A stretch of 32,701 nt of DNA from Streptomyces mayonensis (lineage in GTDB: Bacteria > Actinomycetota > Actinomycetes > Streptomycetales > Streptomycetaceae), in the NCBI RefSeq assembly GCF_018982965.1, contig NZ_JACBYP010000092.1:1-32701 (forward strand). The letters run 5' to 3'. The notes below the pieces were generated by a model, which did no database searches, had not been told where the DNA came from, and was given only the letters and a program-made list of their open reading frames with translations. Below are positions 21,273-28,119 of this stretch, piece after piece. Position numbers and translations under genes: made by a program. Every line of letters starts with the position of its first letter. The first letter of the stretch is position 1.

Positions 21273-22685
21273 ATGAGCCACCCCGTTGACAATGCTGTCA
21301 GCGCTGTCCGTACGTACATCGAGCAGCACCGCGCCGCCTTCCTCGACGACCTCGTCGGCTGGCTGCGCATACCGTCCGTGTCGGCGCAGCCCGAGCACGT
21401 GTCCGACGTGCGCCGCAGCGCCGACTGGCTCGCCGCCGAGCTGAAGGAGACGGGCTTTCCGACCGCGGAGGTCTGGCCGACCCCCGGTGCTCCGGCCGTC
21501 TTCGCCGACTGGCCCTCCGGAGACCCGCAGGCACCCACTGTCCTCGTCTACGGCCACCACGACGTGCAGCCCGCCGCCCGCGAGGACGGCTGGAGCAGCG
21601 AGCCCTTCGAGCCCGTCGTCCGCGAGAACCGCCTCTACGCGCGCGGGGCTGCCGACGACAAGGGGCAGGTGTTCTTCCACACACTCGGCGTCCGCGCCCA
21701 CCTCGCCGCCACCGGCCGCACCGCCCCCGCCGTGAACCTCAAACTGCTGATCGAGGGCGAGGAGGAATCCGGTTCACCGCACTTCCGCGCCCTCGTCGAG
21801 GAGCACGCCGACCGGCTCGCCGCGGACGCGGTGATCGTCTCCGACACCGGCATGTGGTCCGAGGACACCCCCACGGTGTGCACCGGCATGCGCGGTCTCG
21901 CCGAGTGCGAGATCCGGCTGCACGGCCCCGACCAGGACATCCACTCCGGCTCCTTCGGGGGCGCCGTCCCCAACCCGGCGACCGCGGTTGCCCGCCTGGT
22001 GTCCGCCCTCCACGACGAGCACGCGCGCGTGGCCGTCCCCGGCTTCTACGACGGAGTGGTGGAACTCACCGACCAGGAACGTGAGCTCTTCGCCGAGCTC
22101 CCCTTCGACGAGCAGCGGTGGCTGCACACCGCCAAGTCGTACGCCGCCCACGGCGAAGCCGGACACACCACACTGGAGCGCCTCTGGGCCCGCCCCACCG
22201 CCGAGGTCAACGGCATCGGCGGCGGCTACCAGGGTCCGGGCAGCAAGACGATCATCCCATCCTCCGCCATGGTCAAGCTCTCCTTCCGCCTGGTCGCCGG
22301 ACAGGATCCGGACCACGTCGAGAAGGCCGTCCGCGCCTGGGCCGCCGCCCAGGTGCCCGAGGGAATCCGCTGCGAGATCACCTTCGCCCCCGCCACCCGC
22401 CCGTGTCTGACACCACTGGACCACCCGGCGCTCCAGTCGGTGGCCCGCGCGATGGGCCGGGCCTTCGGCACACCGGTCCGCTTCACCCGCGAGGGCGGCT
22501 CCGGCCCGGCCGCCGACCTCCAGGAGGTCCTCGGCACACCGGTGCTGTTCCTCGGCATCTCGGTCCCCTCCGACGGATGGCACGCCCCCGACGAGAAGGT
22601 GGAGCTGGACCTGCTCCTCAAGGGTGCCGAGACCTCCGCCCATCTGTGGACAGACCTGGCGGAGCACTGGAGCCACGTGCCCTGA
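21273..22685 (+). CDS. M20 family metallo-dipeptidase
   Basis: The 470-aa product is a cytosolic dinuclear-zinc peptidase of the M20 (ArgE/DapE/carnosinase-like) family, expected to cleave dipeptides or acyl-amino acids. The metal and catalytic motifs appear in order: YGHHDVQP (His95, Asp97), YARGAADDKGQ with the bridging Asp, the general-base EGEEESGS, a later SDTGMW segment, and REGGSGPAADLQE near the C-terminus. The lid/dimerisation domain lies between about residues 205 and 385. ATG 21273 is chosen: the protein then begins MSHPVDNAV, and a TAGGCT -10 box sits 7 nt upstream. An in-frame start 17 codons earlier would lie inside adnB. It follows adnB closely and in the same direction but seems to have its own promoter. 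The exact substrate is unknown. Confidence 0.93.
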   Translation: MSHPVDNAVSAVRTYIEQHRAAFLDDLVGWLRIPSVSAQPEHVSDVRRSADWLAAELKETGFPTAEVWPTPGAPAVFADWPSGDPQAPTVLVYGHHDVQPAAREDGWSSEPFEPVVRENRLYARGAADDKGQVFFHTLGVRAHLAATGRTAPAVNLKLLIEGEEESGSPHFRALVEEHADRLAADAVIVSDTGMWSEDTPTVCTGMRGLAECEIRLHGPDQDIHSGSFGGAVPNPATAVARLVSALHDEHARVAVPGFYDGVVELTDQERELFAELPFDEQRWLHTAKSYAAHGEAGHTTLERLWARPTAEVNGIGGGYQGPGSKTIIPSSAMVKLSFRLVAGQDPDHVEKAVRAWAAAQVPEGIRCEITFAPATRPCLTPLDHPALQSVARAMGRAFGTPVRFTREGGSGPAADLQEVLGTPVLFLGISVPSDGWHAPDEKVELDLLLKGAETSAHLWTDLAEHWSHVP

Positions 22686-22841
22686 GGCCCCGCGCGGTCC
22701 CCGCCCGGACCGGCGGCGCGCGGCACACTGGAAAGGCCGCCGCGCACCGCCGAGCCTCCCGGACCCGGTCGCCACCCGCCGTACGACCCGTTGAACCCGC
22801 CTGCCGAACCGAACCGCTCACCGGGGGAGTTGGAAGCACCC

Positions 22842-23786
22842 GTGACCACCTGGACCGACCAGACCGCCGACCGTCCCATCTCGCTCACCGCGCCCAGCGG
22901 CATCGACCGCGCCGCCCACCACCGCCTCGACGAGGCCTGGCTCGCGGCGGCGTGGAGTCACCCCTCGACGCGCTGCTTCGTGGTCTCCGGCGGCCAGGCC
23001 CTCATCGACGAGACGCCCGACGGGGCCACCGAACTCGTCATGACCCCCTCCTTCGAGGCCCCGCTCACCGAGGCGCACCGCTACTTCCTCGGCACCGACG
23101 AGGACGGGGTCAGCTACTTCGCCCTCCAGAAGGACTCCCTGCCGGGCCGCATGGACCAGTCCGCGCGCCCGGCGGGCCTCAGGGAGGCGGGCCTGCTCCT
23201 GTCGCCGCGCGACGCGGGCCTGATGGTCCACGCGGTGGCCCTGGAGAACTGGCAGCGGCTGCACCGTTTCTGCTCCCGCTGCGGGGAACGCACGGTCATC
23301 GCCGCGGCCGGCCACATCCGCCGCTGCCCCGCCTGCGGCGCCGAGCACTACCCGCGCACCGACCCCGCGGTGATCATGGCCGTCACGGACGGGGAGGACC
23401 GCATCCTGCTCGGCCGCCAGGTGCACTGGCCCGAGGGCCGTTTCTCCACCCTCGCCGGTTTCGTCGAGCCCGGCGAGTCCATCGAGCAGTCGGTGCGCCG
23501 CGAGGTCCAGGAGGAGGCCGGGATCACCGTCGGCCCCGTCGAGTACGTCGCGAGCCAGCCCTGGCCGTTCCCGTCCAGCCTGATGCTGGGCTTCATGGCC
23601 CGAGCCACCTCGACCGAGATCAACGTCGACGGCGACGAGATCCACGAGGCCCGCTGGTTCTCGCGCGAAGAACTCGGCGCCGCCTTCGAGTCGGGCGAGG
23701 TACTGCCGCCCTACGGCATCTCGATCGCGGCCCGCCTCATCGAGCGGTGGTACGGCAAGCCGCTGCCGACGCGCGGCGCCTTCTGA
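22842..23786 (+). CDS. nudC: NADH/NAD+ pyrophosphatase, Nudix family
   Basis: The 314-aa enzyme hydrolyses NADH (and NAD caps on RNA in characterised NudC proteins) to NMNH and AMP. It shows the full NudC architecture: an N-terminal domain, a zinc ribbon with CSRC and CPAC pairs, a complete Nudix box GFVEPGESIEQSVRREVQEE followed by AGI, and the NudC-specific SQPWPFPSSLM motif just after it. GTG 22842 is favoured because GGAAG and GGGGGAG lie 5 and 12 nt upstream; a TTG 17 codons earlier is in frame but poor. It stands between the dipeptidase and a very strong terminator facing the mycoredoxin gene. In mycobacteria nudC also lies between adnAB and mrx1, and NudC there has been linked to isoniazid/ethionamide adduct hydrolysis. 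Confidence 0.95.
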   Translation: MTTWTDQTADRPISLTAPSGIDRAAHHRLDEAWLAAAWSHPSTRCFVVSGGQALIDETPDGATELVMTPSFEAPLTEAHRYFLGTDEDGVSYFALQKDSLPGRMDQSARPAGLREAGLLLSPRDAGLMVHAVALENWQRLHRFCSRCGERTVIAAAGHIRRCPACGAEHYPRTDPAVIMAVTDGEDRILLGRQVHWPEGRFSTLAGFVEPGESIEQSVRREVQEEAGITVGPVEYVASQPWPFPSSLMLGFMARATSTEINVDGDEIHEARWFSREELGAAFESGEVLPPYGISIAARLIERWYGKPLPTRGAF

Positions 23787-23836
23787 GCCCGGCTCCGTCC
23801 GAGCCCGACTCCGGCACCCTCCGGTTCCGGACACGG

Positions 23837-23875
23837 CGAAGGGCGGCCCTCCCGCAGCGGGAGGGCCGCCCTTCG
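23837..23875. terminator. Strong bidirectional terminator between nudC and mycoredoxin gene
   Basis: A perfect 18-bp stem (23837-23854 with 23858-23875) has a 3-nt loop and lies between convergent stop codons. GAA/TTC ends give short A/U-rich flanks on each side of the stem. Confidence 0.9.
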
Positions 23876-23895
23876 GCCCGGCGGGCGCGTACCGG

Positions 23896-24138
23896 CTACG
23901 CGCCGACCTTCTGCTTCACCTGCGCCAGCGACGGGTTGGTCAGCGTCGAGCCGTCGGGGAACAGCACGGTCGGCACCGTCTGGTTTCCGCCATTGGCCTT
24001 CTCCACGAACGCGGCGGACTCCGGGTCCTGCTCGATGTTGACCTCGGTGTACGCGATGCCCTCGCGGTCCATCTGGCCCTTCAGCCGACGGCAGTAGCCG
24101 CACCACGTGGTGCTGTACATCGTCACAGTGCCCGACAT
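23896..24138 (-). CDS. mrx1: Mycoredoxin (glutaredoxin-like)
   Basis: An 80-aa thioredoxin-fold protein starting MSGTVTMYSTTWCGYC. The CGYC active site near residues 13-16, the cis-Pro in QTVPTVLF and the C-terminal TNPSLAQVKQKV helix are all present. Mycoredoxins use mycothiol to reduce protein-mycothiol mixed disulfides in actinobacteria. The ATG at 24138 has GAAGGAG about 11 nt upstream and gives the standard length, whereas a longer in-frame extension to 24459 runs through the repetitive divergent promoter region and is not credible. It converges on nudC and diverges from uvrD2, the same arrangement as in mycobacteria (Rv3198A beside uvrD2). Identity is very secure. Confidence 0.95.
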   Translation of the reverse strand: MSGTVTMYSTTWCGYCRRLKGQMDREGIAYTEVNIEQDPESAAFVEKANGGNQTVPTVLFPDGSTLTNPSLAQVKQKVGA

Positions 24139-24310
24139 GTCTCTCGTGCTCCTTCGGCGACTCGGGAAAGCGGCGGCCGGGGGAAGTGGCCGCAGGAGGA
24201 GAACGTCCGCGGAGGACGCACCATTCCCGTCGTACCCGTGCCGCCCGGTGCAGGCGGTCCCGGCCGGCCGTCCGCCTGTGGACAGCGGTCCACCGTGTCC
24301 GCCATACCGC

Positions 24311-24364
24311 CTGTGTCTGCTGTGTCTGCTGTGTCTGCTGTGGCTGCCGTGTTCGCCGTGTGGT
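24311..24364. repeat. 9-bp tandem repeat in the mrx1/uvrD2 divergent region
   Basis: CTGTGTCTG is repeated three times exactly (24311-24337), followed by three degrading copies to about 24364. It sits in the 308-nt divergent region (24139-24446) 80-135 nt before the uvrD2 start. The strand asymmetry (almost no A in these copies) and short period fit slippage or multiple protein-binding sites. Confidence 0.85.
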
Positions 24365-24398
24365 GTCCGGGCATTCGATACGACTGTCGGTGCGTGCC

Positions 24399-24407
24399 TG
24401 TGGACAA
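24399..24407 (-). other. DnaA-box-like 9-mer upstream of uvrD2
   Basis: TTGTCCACA on the minus strand matches the form of DnaA box preferred in Streptomyces. It lies about 40 nt before the uvrD2 start, close to the predicted promoter. It is a single copy. Confidence 0.45.
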
Positions 24408-24434
24408 CCGACTCACGTGTCTCGTGAGACCTGG

Positions 24435-24440
24435 CAGCAT
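24435..24440 (+). promoter_or_regulatory. Putative -10 hexamer for leaderless uvrD2
   Basis: CAGCAT lies 6 nt before the GTG at 24447, and no Shine-Dalgarno sequence is seen. It is a weaker match than the TANNNT boxes of adnB and the dipeptidase gene. Confidence 0.4.
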
Positions 24441-24446
24441 GGCGGT

Positions 24447-26651
24447 GTGACAGCAGCAACGCACTCCACCCTCTTCCCGCAGGTACCGGACTCGGCCGAC
24501 GCGGTGCTCGACGGGCTCGACCCCGAGCAGCGCGAGGTGGCGACCGCCCTGCGCGGACCGGTGTGCGTGCTGGCGGGGGCCGGCACGGGCAAGACCAGGG
24601 CGATCACCCACCGCATCGCCTACGGGGTGCGGGCCGGGATCCTCCAGCCCGCCAGCGTGCTCGCCGTGACCTTCACCAACCGCGCCGCCGGAGAGATGCG
24701 GGGACGGCTGCGCCAGCTCGGCGCGTCGGGGGTCCAGGCCCGCACGTTCCACTCCGCCGCGCTGCGCCAGCTCCAGTACTTCTGGCCGAAAGCGGTCGGC
24801 GGCACCCTGCCCAGACTGGTCGACCGCAAGATCCAGCTCGTCGCCGACGCGGCCGCCGCCTGCCGCATCCGTCTCGACCGGGGCGAGCTGCGCGACGCCG
24901 CCGCGGAGATCGAGTGGTCCAAGGTGACCCAGACCGTCCCCGCCGACTACGCCGTCGCGGCGGCCGGGGCCGGCCGCCAGGCACCCCGCGACCCCGCGGA
25001 GATCGCCCAGCTCTACGCCGCCTACGAGGACCTCAAGCGCGGACGCGGCGTCATCGACTTCGAGGACGTGCTGCTGCTGACGGTGGCCGTCCTCCAGGAC
25101 CGGCACGATGTCGCCGAGCAGGTCCGCGCCCAGTACCAGCACTTCGTGGTCGACGAGTACCAGGACGTCAGCCCGCTCCAGCAACGGCTGCTGGAGCTGT
25201 GGCTCGGCGACCGCGACGACCTGTGCGTCGTCGGCGATGCCAGCCAGACCATCTACTCGTTCACGGGAGCAACCCCCGACCACCTGCTCGACTTCCGCAG
25301 CCGTCATCCCGGCGCCACCGTCGTCAAGCTGGTCCGCGACTACCGTTCCACCCCGCAGGTCGTCCACCTGGCCAACGGCCTGCTCGCCCAGGCCCGGGGC
25401 CGGGCCGCCGATCACCGTCTGGAGCTGGTCTCCCAGCGGACCGCCGGACCGGAGCCCGTCCACACCGAGTACACCGACGAACCGGCCGAGGCGGAGGGCG
25501 CGGCCCGACGCATCCGCGAACTCGTCGACTCCGGCGTTCCGGCCGCCGAGATCGCCGTCCTGTTCCGGACCAATTCCCAGTCGGAGACCTACGAGCAGGC
25601 ACTTGCCGACGCCGGCGTCCCGTACCAGCTGCGGGGTGCGGAGCGCTTCTTCGACCGCCCCGAGGTGCGCAAGGCCAACAGCGCCCTGCGGGCGGCGGCG
25701 CGCTTCGGCGGCAACGACTCCCTCCTGGACGATGCCGTCGACCTGCCCTCGCAGGTACGGGCGGTGCTGTCCGGGGAGGGCTGGGTTCCCGAGCCCCCGG
25801 CCGGGTCGGGCGCGGTCCGGGAGCGCTGGGAGTCGCTGGCCGCCCTGGTCGGTCTCGCGCAGGACTTCGCCGCGGCCCGGGCGGGCGCCACGCTGAGCGA
25901 CCTCGTCGTGGAGCTCGACGAGCGGGCGAGCGCGCAGCACGCCCCGACCGTGCAGGGCGTCACCCTCGCCTCGCTGCACTCGGCCAAGGGCCTCGAGTGG
26001 GACGTGGTCTTCCTGGTGGGTGTGGCCGAGGGCATGATGCCGATCACCTACGCAAAGACGGACGAGCAGATCGAGGAGGAGCGCCGCCTGCTCTACGTCG
26101 GGGTCACCCGCGCCCGTGAGCGACTGCACCTGTCCTGGGCGCTCGCCCGCTCGCCCGGCGGGCGCCCGAGCCGCCGTCCGAGCCGCTTCCTGAAGGGCCT
26201 GCGGCCGGGCTCGGGCACGACGGGCGGCCGGGTGGCGGCCGGCGGTCCCGCAGGGGTGGAACGCGGATTCGGAGCCGGTGGCGCCGCCGCGGTCGCCGCT
26301 CCGAGGCGCACCGCGCGCACCCCGGCCCGCTGCCGGGTCTGCGGCCGCTCGCTCACCGATGCCGGTGAGATGAAGCTGATGCGCTGTGAGGACTGCCCGT
26401 CCGACATGGACGAGGGAGTGTACGAGCGGCTGCGCGAGTGGCGAGCGGTGCAGGCGGGACGCAGCGGGCAGCCGGCGTTCTGCGTGTTCACCGACAAGAC
26501 ACTCATGGCGATCGCCGAGTCCGTGCCGGAGGACGAGCGTGAACTGGCCCGGATCCCGGGGGTCGGGGCCCGCAAGCTCAACCGCTACGGCGCGGAGGTG
26601 CTGGCCATCTGTGCAGGCCAGGAGGGAGTCGGGCTTGACGGGGACGACTGA
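24447..26651 (+). CDS. uvrD2: ATP-dependent DNA helicase UvrD2
   Basis: The 734-aa product is an SF1A DNA helicase of the actinobacterial UvrD2 type. The helicase core has AGAGTGKT (43-50), FTNRAAGEMRGRL, VVDEYQDVSPLQ (235-240), GDASQTIYSFTGA, LASLHSAKGLEWDVVFLVG and ERRLLYVGVTRARERL. A linker leads to a tetracysteine motif with Cys629, Cys632, Cys647 and Cys650, and a C-terminal HRDC domain (FCVFTDKTLMAIAESVP, then IPGVGARKLNRYG). This order defines UvrD2, in which the Cys motif is reported to be needed for unwinding. GTG 24447 is chosen because it yields a normal N-terminus (VTAATHSTLFPQ) and a -10-like CAGCAT lies 6 nt upstream; an upstream extension would translate the tandem repeats. It is followed after about 23 nt by the wblC promoter. 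Confidence 0.95.
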   Translation: MTAATHSTLFPQVPDSADAVLDGLDPEQREVATALRGPVCVLAGAGTGKTRAITHRIAYGVRAGILQPASVLAVTFTNRAAGEMRGRLRQLGASGVQARTFHSAALRQLQYFWPKAVGGTLPRLVDRKIQLVADAAAACRIRLDRGELRDAAAEIEWSKVTQTVPADYAVAAAGAGRQAPRDPAEIAQLYAAYEDLKRGRGVIDFEDVLLLTVAVLQDRHDVAEQVRAQYQHFVVDEYQDVSPLQQRLLELWLGDRDDLCVVGDASQTIYSFTGATPDHLLDFRSRHPGATVVKLVRDYRSTPQVVHLANGLLAQARGRAADHRLELVSQRTAGPEPVHTEYTDEPAEAEGAARRIRELVDSGVPAAEIAVLFRTNSQSETYEQALADAGVPYQLRGAERFFDRPEVRKANSALRAAARFGGNDSLLDDAVDLPSQVRAVLSGEGWVPEPPAGSGAVRERWESLAALVGLAQDFAAARAGATLSDLVVELDERASAQHAPTVQGVTLASLHSAKGLEWDVVFLVGVAEGMMPITYAKTDEQIEEERRLLYVGVTRARERLHLSWALARSPGGRPSRRPSRFLKGLRPGSGTTGGRVAAGGPAGVERGFGAGGAAAVAAPRRTARTPARCRVCGRSLTDAGEMKLMRCEDCPSDMDEGVYERLREWRAVQAGRSGQPAFCVFTDKTLMAIAESVPEDERELARIPGVGARKLNRYGAEVLAICAGQEGVGLDGDD

Positions 26652-26664
26652 TACGAACTCGTCG

Positions 26665-26704
26665 AAAAAATAGTTTGCGCATGCCCCGGGAATCCCCATA
26701 GGTT
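26665..26704 (+). promoter_or_regulatory. Putative wblC promoter with AT-rich WblC element
   Basis: An AAAAAATAG stretch (26665-26673), conspicuous in this GC-rich DNA, abuts a -35-like TTGCGC (26675-26680). TAGGTT follows at 26699-26704 with an 18-nt spacer. WhiB7/WblC-activated promoters are known to carry a short AT-rich element immediately upstream of -35, so this fits an autoregulated wblC promoter. Confidence 0.7.
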
Positions 26705-26815
26705 CTTGGTCACGGGAACAGCGGCCTTCACGGAGGCCCTGAATCCGTGTTGTACTTGCATATCCGCGGACTGGTTCACCCCGGTCCCCCGATACGCCGA
26801 GAGGAGGCGAGTCCA

Positions 26816-27148
26816 GTGATCAGCATCAACTTCAGCTCCACCGTCGGCTTCACCGCCAAAATGACCGATCGCTCGGCCGTCTCCCTGTGCATGCTCGGCG
26901 CCTCTCACTCGGGCACCGGTCTGTCCGGCATTCGTGCCGTGCGTCCGGCCGCCTCCTCCGTTGCCCCCGCGGGCCTTCTCGTCCGCGAGCGCAATGAGCG
27001 ACCGACCAAGGCACTGGAAGCAGCAGTAGCGGCACAGGCGAAGGCCTATGCCTTTACGGCGACCGGTGCCGGAATCCGGAAGCAGACGACGCAGCACCAC
27101 CTGATGTGGGCCTTCCGTGGGCCAGAACCCTGGAGTGATCCAGCCTGA
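26816..27148 (+). CDS. Upstream ORF in the wblC leader
   Basis: A GTG at 26816 is preceded by a near-perfect Shine-Dalgarno sequence (GAGAGGAGG, 26800-26808). It opens a 110-codon ORF starting VISINFSSTVGF and ending FRGPEPWSDPA. The stop codon falls inside the first hairpin of the attenuator region (27144-27160). Translated upstream ORFs in whiB7/wblC leaders are known to control read-through by ribosome stalling, so this ORF is probably regulatory rather than a source of a working protein. Codon bias is moderate and weakens toward the 3' end. I recognise no protein domain. An ordinary small protein is an alternative, because 110 codons is long for a leader peptide. Confidence 0.65.
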   Translation: MISINFSSTVGFTAKMTDRSAVSLCMLGASHSGTGLSGIRAVRPAASSVAPAGLLVRERNERPTKALEAAVAAQAKAYAFTATGAGIRKQTTQHHLMWAFRGPEPWSDPA

Positions 27149-27210
27149 TCGCCGATCAGGCCGGCGCCTTCAGGGCCGCGGAACCCCATCCGGGATCCGC
27201 GGCCCTTCTG
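27143..27210 (+). promoter_or_regulatory. Transcription attenuator in the wblC leader
   Basis: A first hairpin, GCCTGATC-GCC-GATCAGGC (27143-27161), overlaps the stop codon of the upstream ORF. A second hairpin pairs AGGGCCGCGGA (27172-27182) with TCCGCGGCCCT (27196-27206), and a TTCTGTTTG U-rich stretch overlaps and follows, giving an intrinsic terminator. It is more than 110 nt before the wblC start. This layout (upstream ORF, alternative hairpin, terminator) matches the published model of antibiotic-induced read-through at whiB7. Confidence 0.75.
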
Positions 27211-27323
27211 TTTGTCCCCGAACGGGGACGACGGCACGAAGGAGCCTCGGGACAAGAAAAGAACCCGGTACCAAGCCGCCAACCGGCCGACCGGCCGGCA
27301 CGACCAGACGAGGAAGACCACCC

Positions 27324-27692
27324 GTGCAACTCGAAGCGCACGCCCCGTCCGTACCGCCTTCCGACACGATCCCCAAGCCCTGTTCCACGGAGGACTCCAC
27401 CTTGACCCCGCTCACCGCGCTCACCGCGCTCGACGACGCCATCGAGAACCTCGGCGTGCCCGTCCCCTGCCGTTCCTACGACCCGGAGGTCTTCTTCGCC
27501 GAGTCGCCGGCGGACGTCGAGTACGCCAAGTCCCTCTGCCGCACCTGCCCGCTGATCGAGGCCTGCCTCGCCGGAGCCAAGGAGCGGCGTGAGCCCTGGG
27601 GCGTCTGGGGTGGCGAGCTGTTCGTCCAGGGTGTCGTCGTCGCCCGGAAGCGGCCCCGTGGCCGCCCGCGCAAGAACCCGGTTTCGGCATGA
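27324..27692 (+). CDS. wblC: WblC/WhiB7 antibiotic-resistance transcription factor
   Basis: The 122-aa product is the WhiB-like [4Fe-4S] regulator of intrinsic resistance to ribosome-targeting antibiotics. Cluster ligands are Cys49, Cys72, Cys75 and Cys81 in the C-X22-C-X2-C-X5-C spacing, followed by the turn GVWGGE (93-98), which contacts the primary sigma factor. The C-terminal RPRGRPRKN AT-hook is diagnostic for WhiB7/WblC and explains recognition of AT-rich promoter elements. GTG 27324 has GAGGAAG 7 nt upstream. The ~620-nt leader contains an AT-rich-element promoter, an upstream ORF and an attenuator, so expression should respond to translation stress. It overlaps the next small gene by 4 nt and lies after uvrD2 and near an ABC1 kinase, as in mycobacteria. 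Confidence 0.96.
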   Translation: MQLEAHAPSVPPSDTIPKPCSTEDSTLTPLTALTALDDAIENLGVPVPCRSYDPEVFFAESPADVEYAKSLCRTCPLIEACLAGAKERREPWGVWGGELFVQGVVVARKRPRGRPRKNPVSA

Positions 27693-28012
27693 ACATCGCA
27701 GGAACGATCGACCGCCCCCTCACGTACGACCCCCAGAAGCAGGCCCCGATGAAGCCGTCCACCCACGACATCGCAGGCTCCGCGCCTGAAGACTTCACCA
27801 CCACCGGTGCGAAGGACTCGCGCCAGAACAGGACCCGCGAAATGCAACTCATCCCAGAAGCGCTGGCTCGTGCGCATATGCACGACCGCCTGCGGGAGGC
27901 GGAGCAGGAACGCCGGGCGCTGCGCCTGGCGACCGCCCGCCGGATGCAGCGCCGGGCCGAGCGCGCCTCGATGCGCGCTCGGCGTGCGCTCGCCATGGCG
28001 GTCATGCAGTAA
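27689..28012 (+). CDS. Small basic protein coupled to wblC
   Basis: The ATG overlaps the wblC stop (ATGA, 27689-27692), so at least the transcript and probably translation are coupled. The 107-aa product has an undistinguished N-terminal half and a strongly basic, Arg/Ala/Glu-rich helical C-terminal half (LREAEQERRALRLATARRMQ and onwards). That half could be a coiled coil or a nucleic-acid-binding helix. A second start at ATG 27842, with AGGA upstream, would give a 56-aa protein beginning MQLIPEALARAH; this shorter form may be the real product because it contains all of the well-structured part. I do not recognise a family. Its position suggests induction together with WblC by ribosome-targeting drugs. 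Confidence 0.65.
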   Translation: MNIAGTIDRPLTYDPQKQAPMKPSTHDIAGSAPEDFTTTGAKDSRQNRTREMQLIPEALARAHMHDRLREAEQERRALRLATARRMQRRAERASMRARRALAMAVMQ

Positions 28013-28032
28013 CCGAGACACCCGAAGCGGTG

Positions 28033-28050
28033 GTCTCCCGGCCGGGAGAC
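28033..28050. repeat. 18-bp perfect palindrome after the small basic gene
   Basis: GTCTCCCGGCCGGGAGAC is fully self-complementary and lies 20 nt after the stop codon. It precedes the larger terminator and may be part of a double terminator. Confidence 0.6.
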
Positions 28051-28060
28051 GGAGCTTCGC

Positions 28061-28100
28061 CCGTGGGGGCCGGTCCGTGCGAACGGACCGGCCCCCACGG
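28061..28100. terminator. Strong bidirectional terminator between the wblC unit and the ABC1 kinase gene
   Basis: A perfect 18-bp stem (28061-28078 with 28083-28100) closes a GCGA tetraloop between convergent genes. Six G:C pairs in the core and no mismatch make this one of the most stable hairpins in the window. Confidence 0.92.
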
Positions 28101-28119
28101 GCCGTCCGGCACCGGTGGC

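Noticed and set aside
24186..24446. Longer N-terminus for UvrD2
   Set aside because: The extension translates tandem repeats and stretches across the divergent promoter region. The GTG at 24447 gives the family-typical start.
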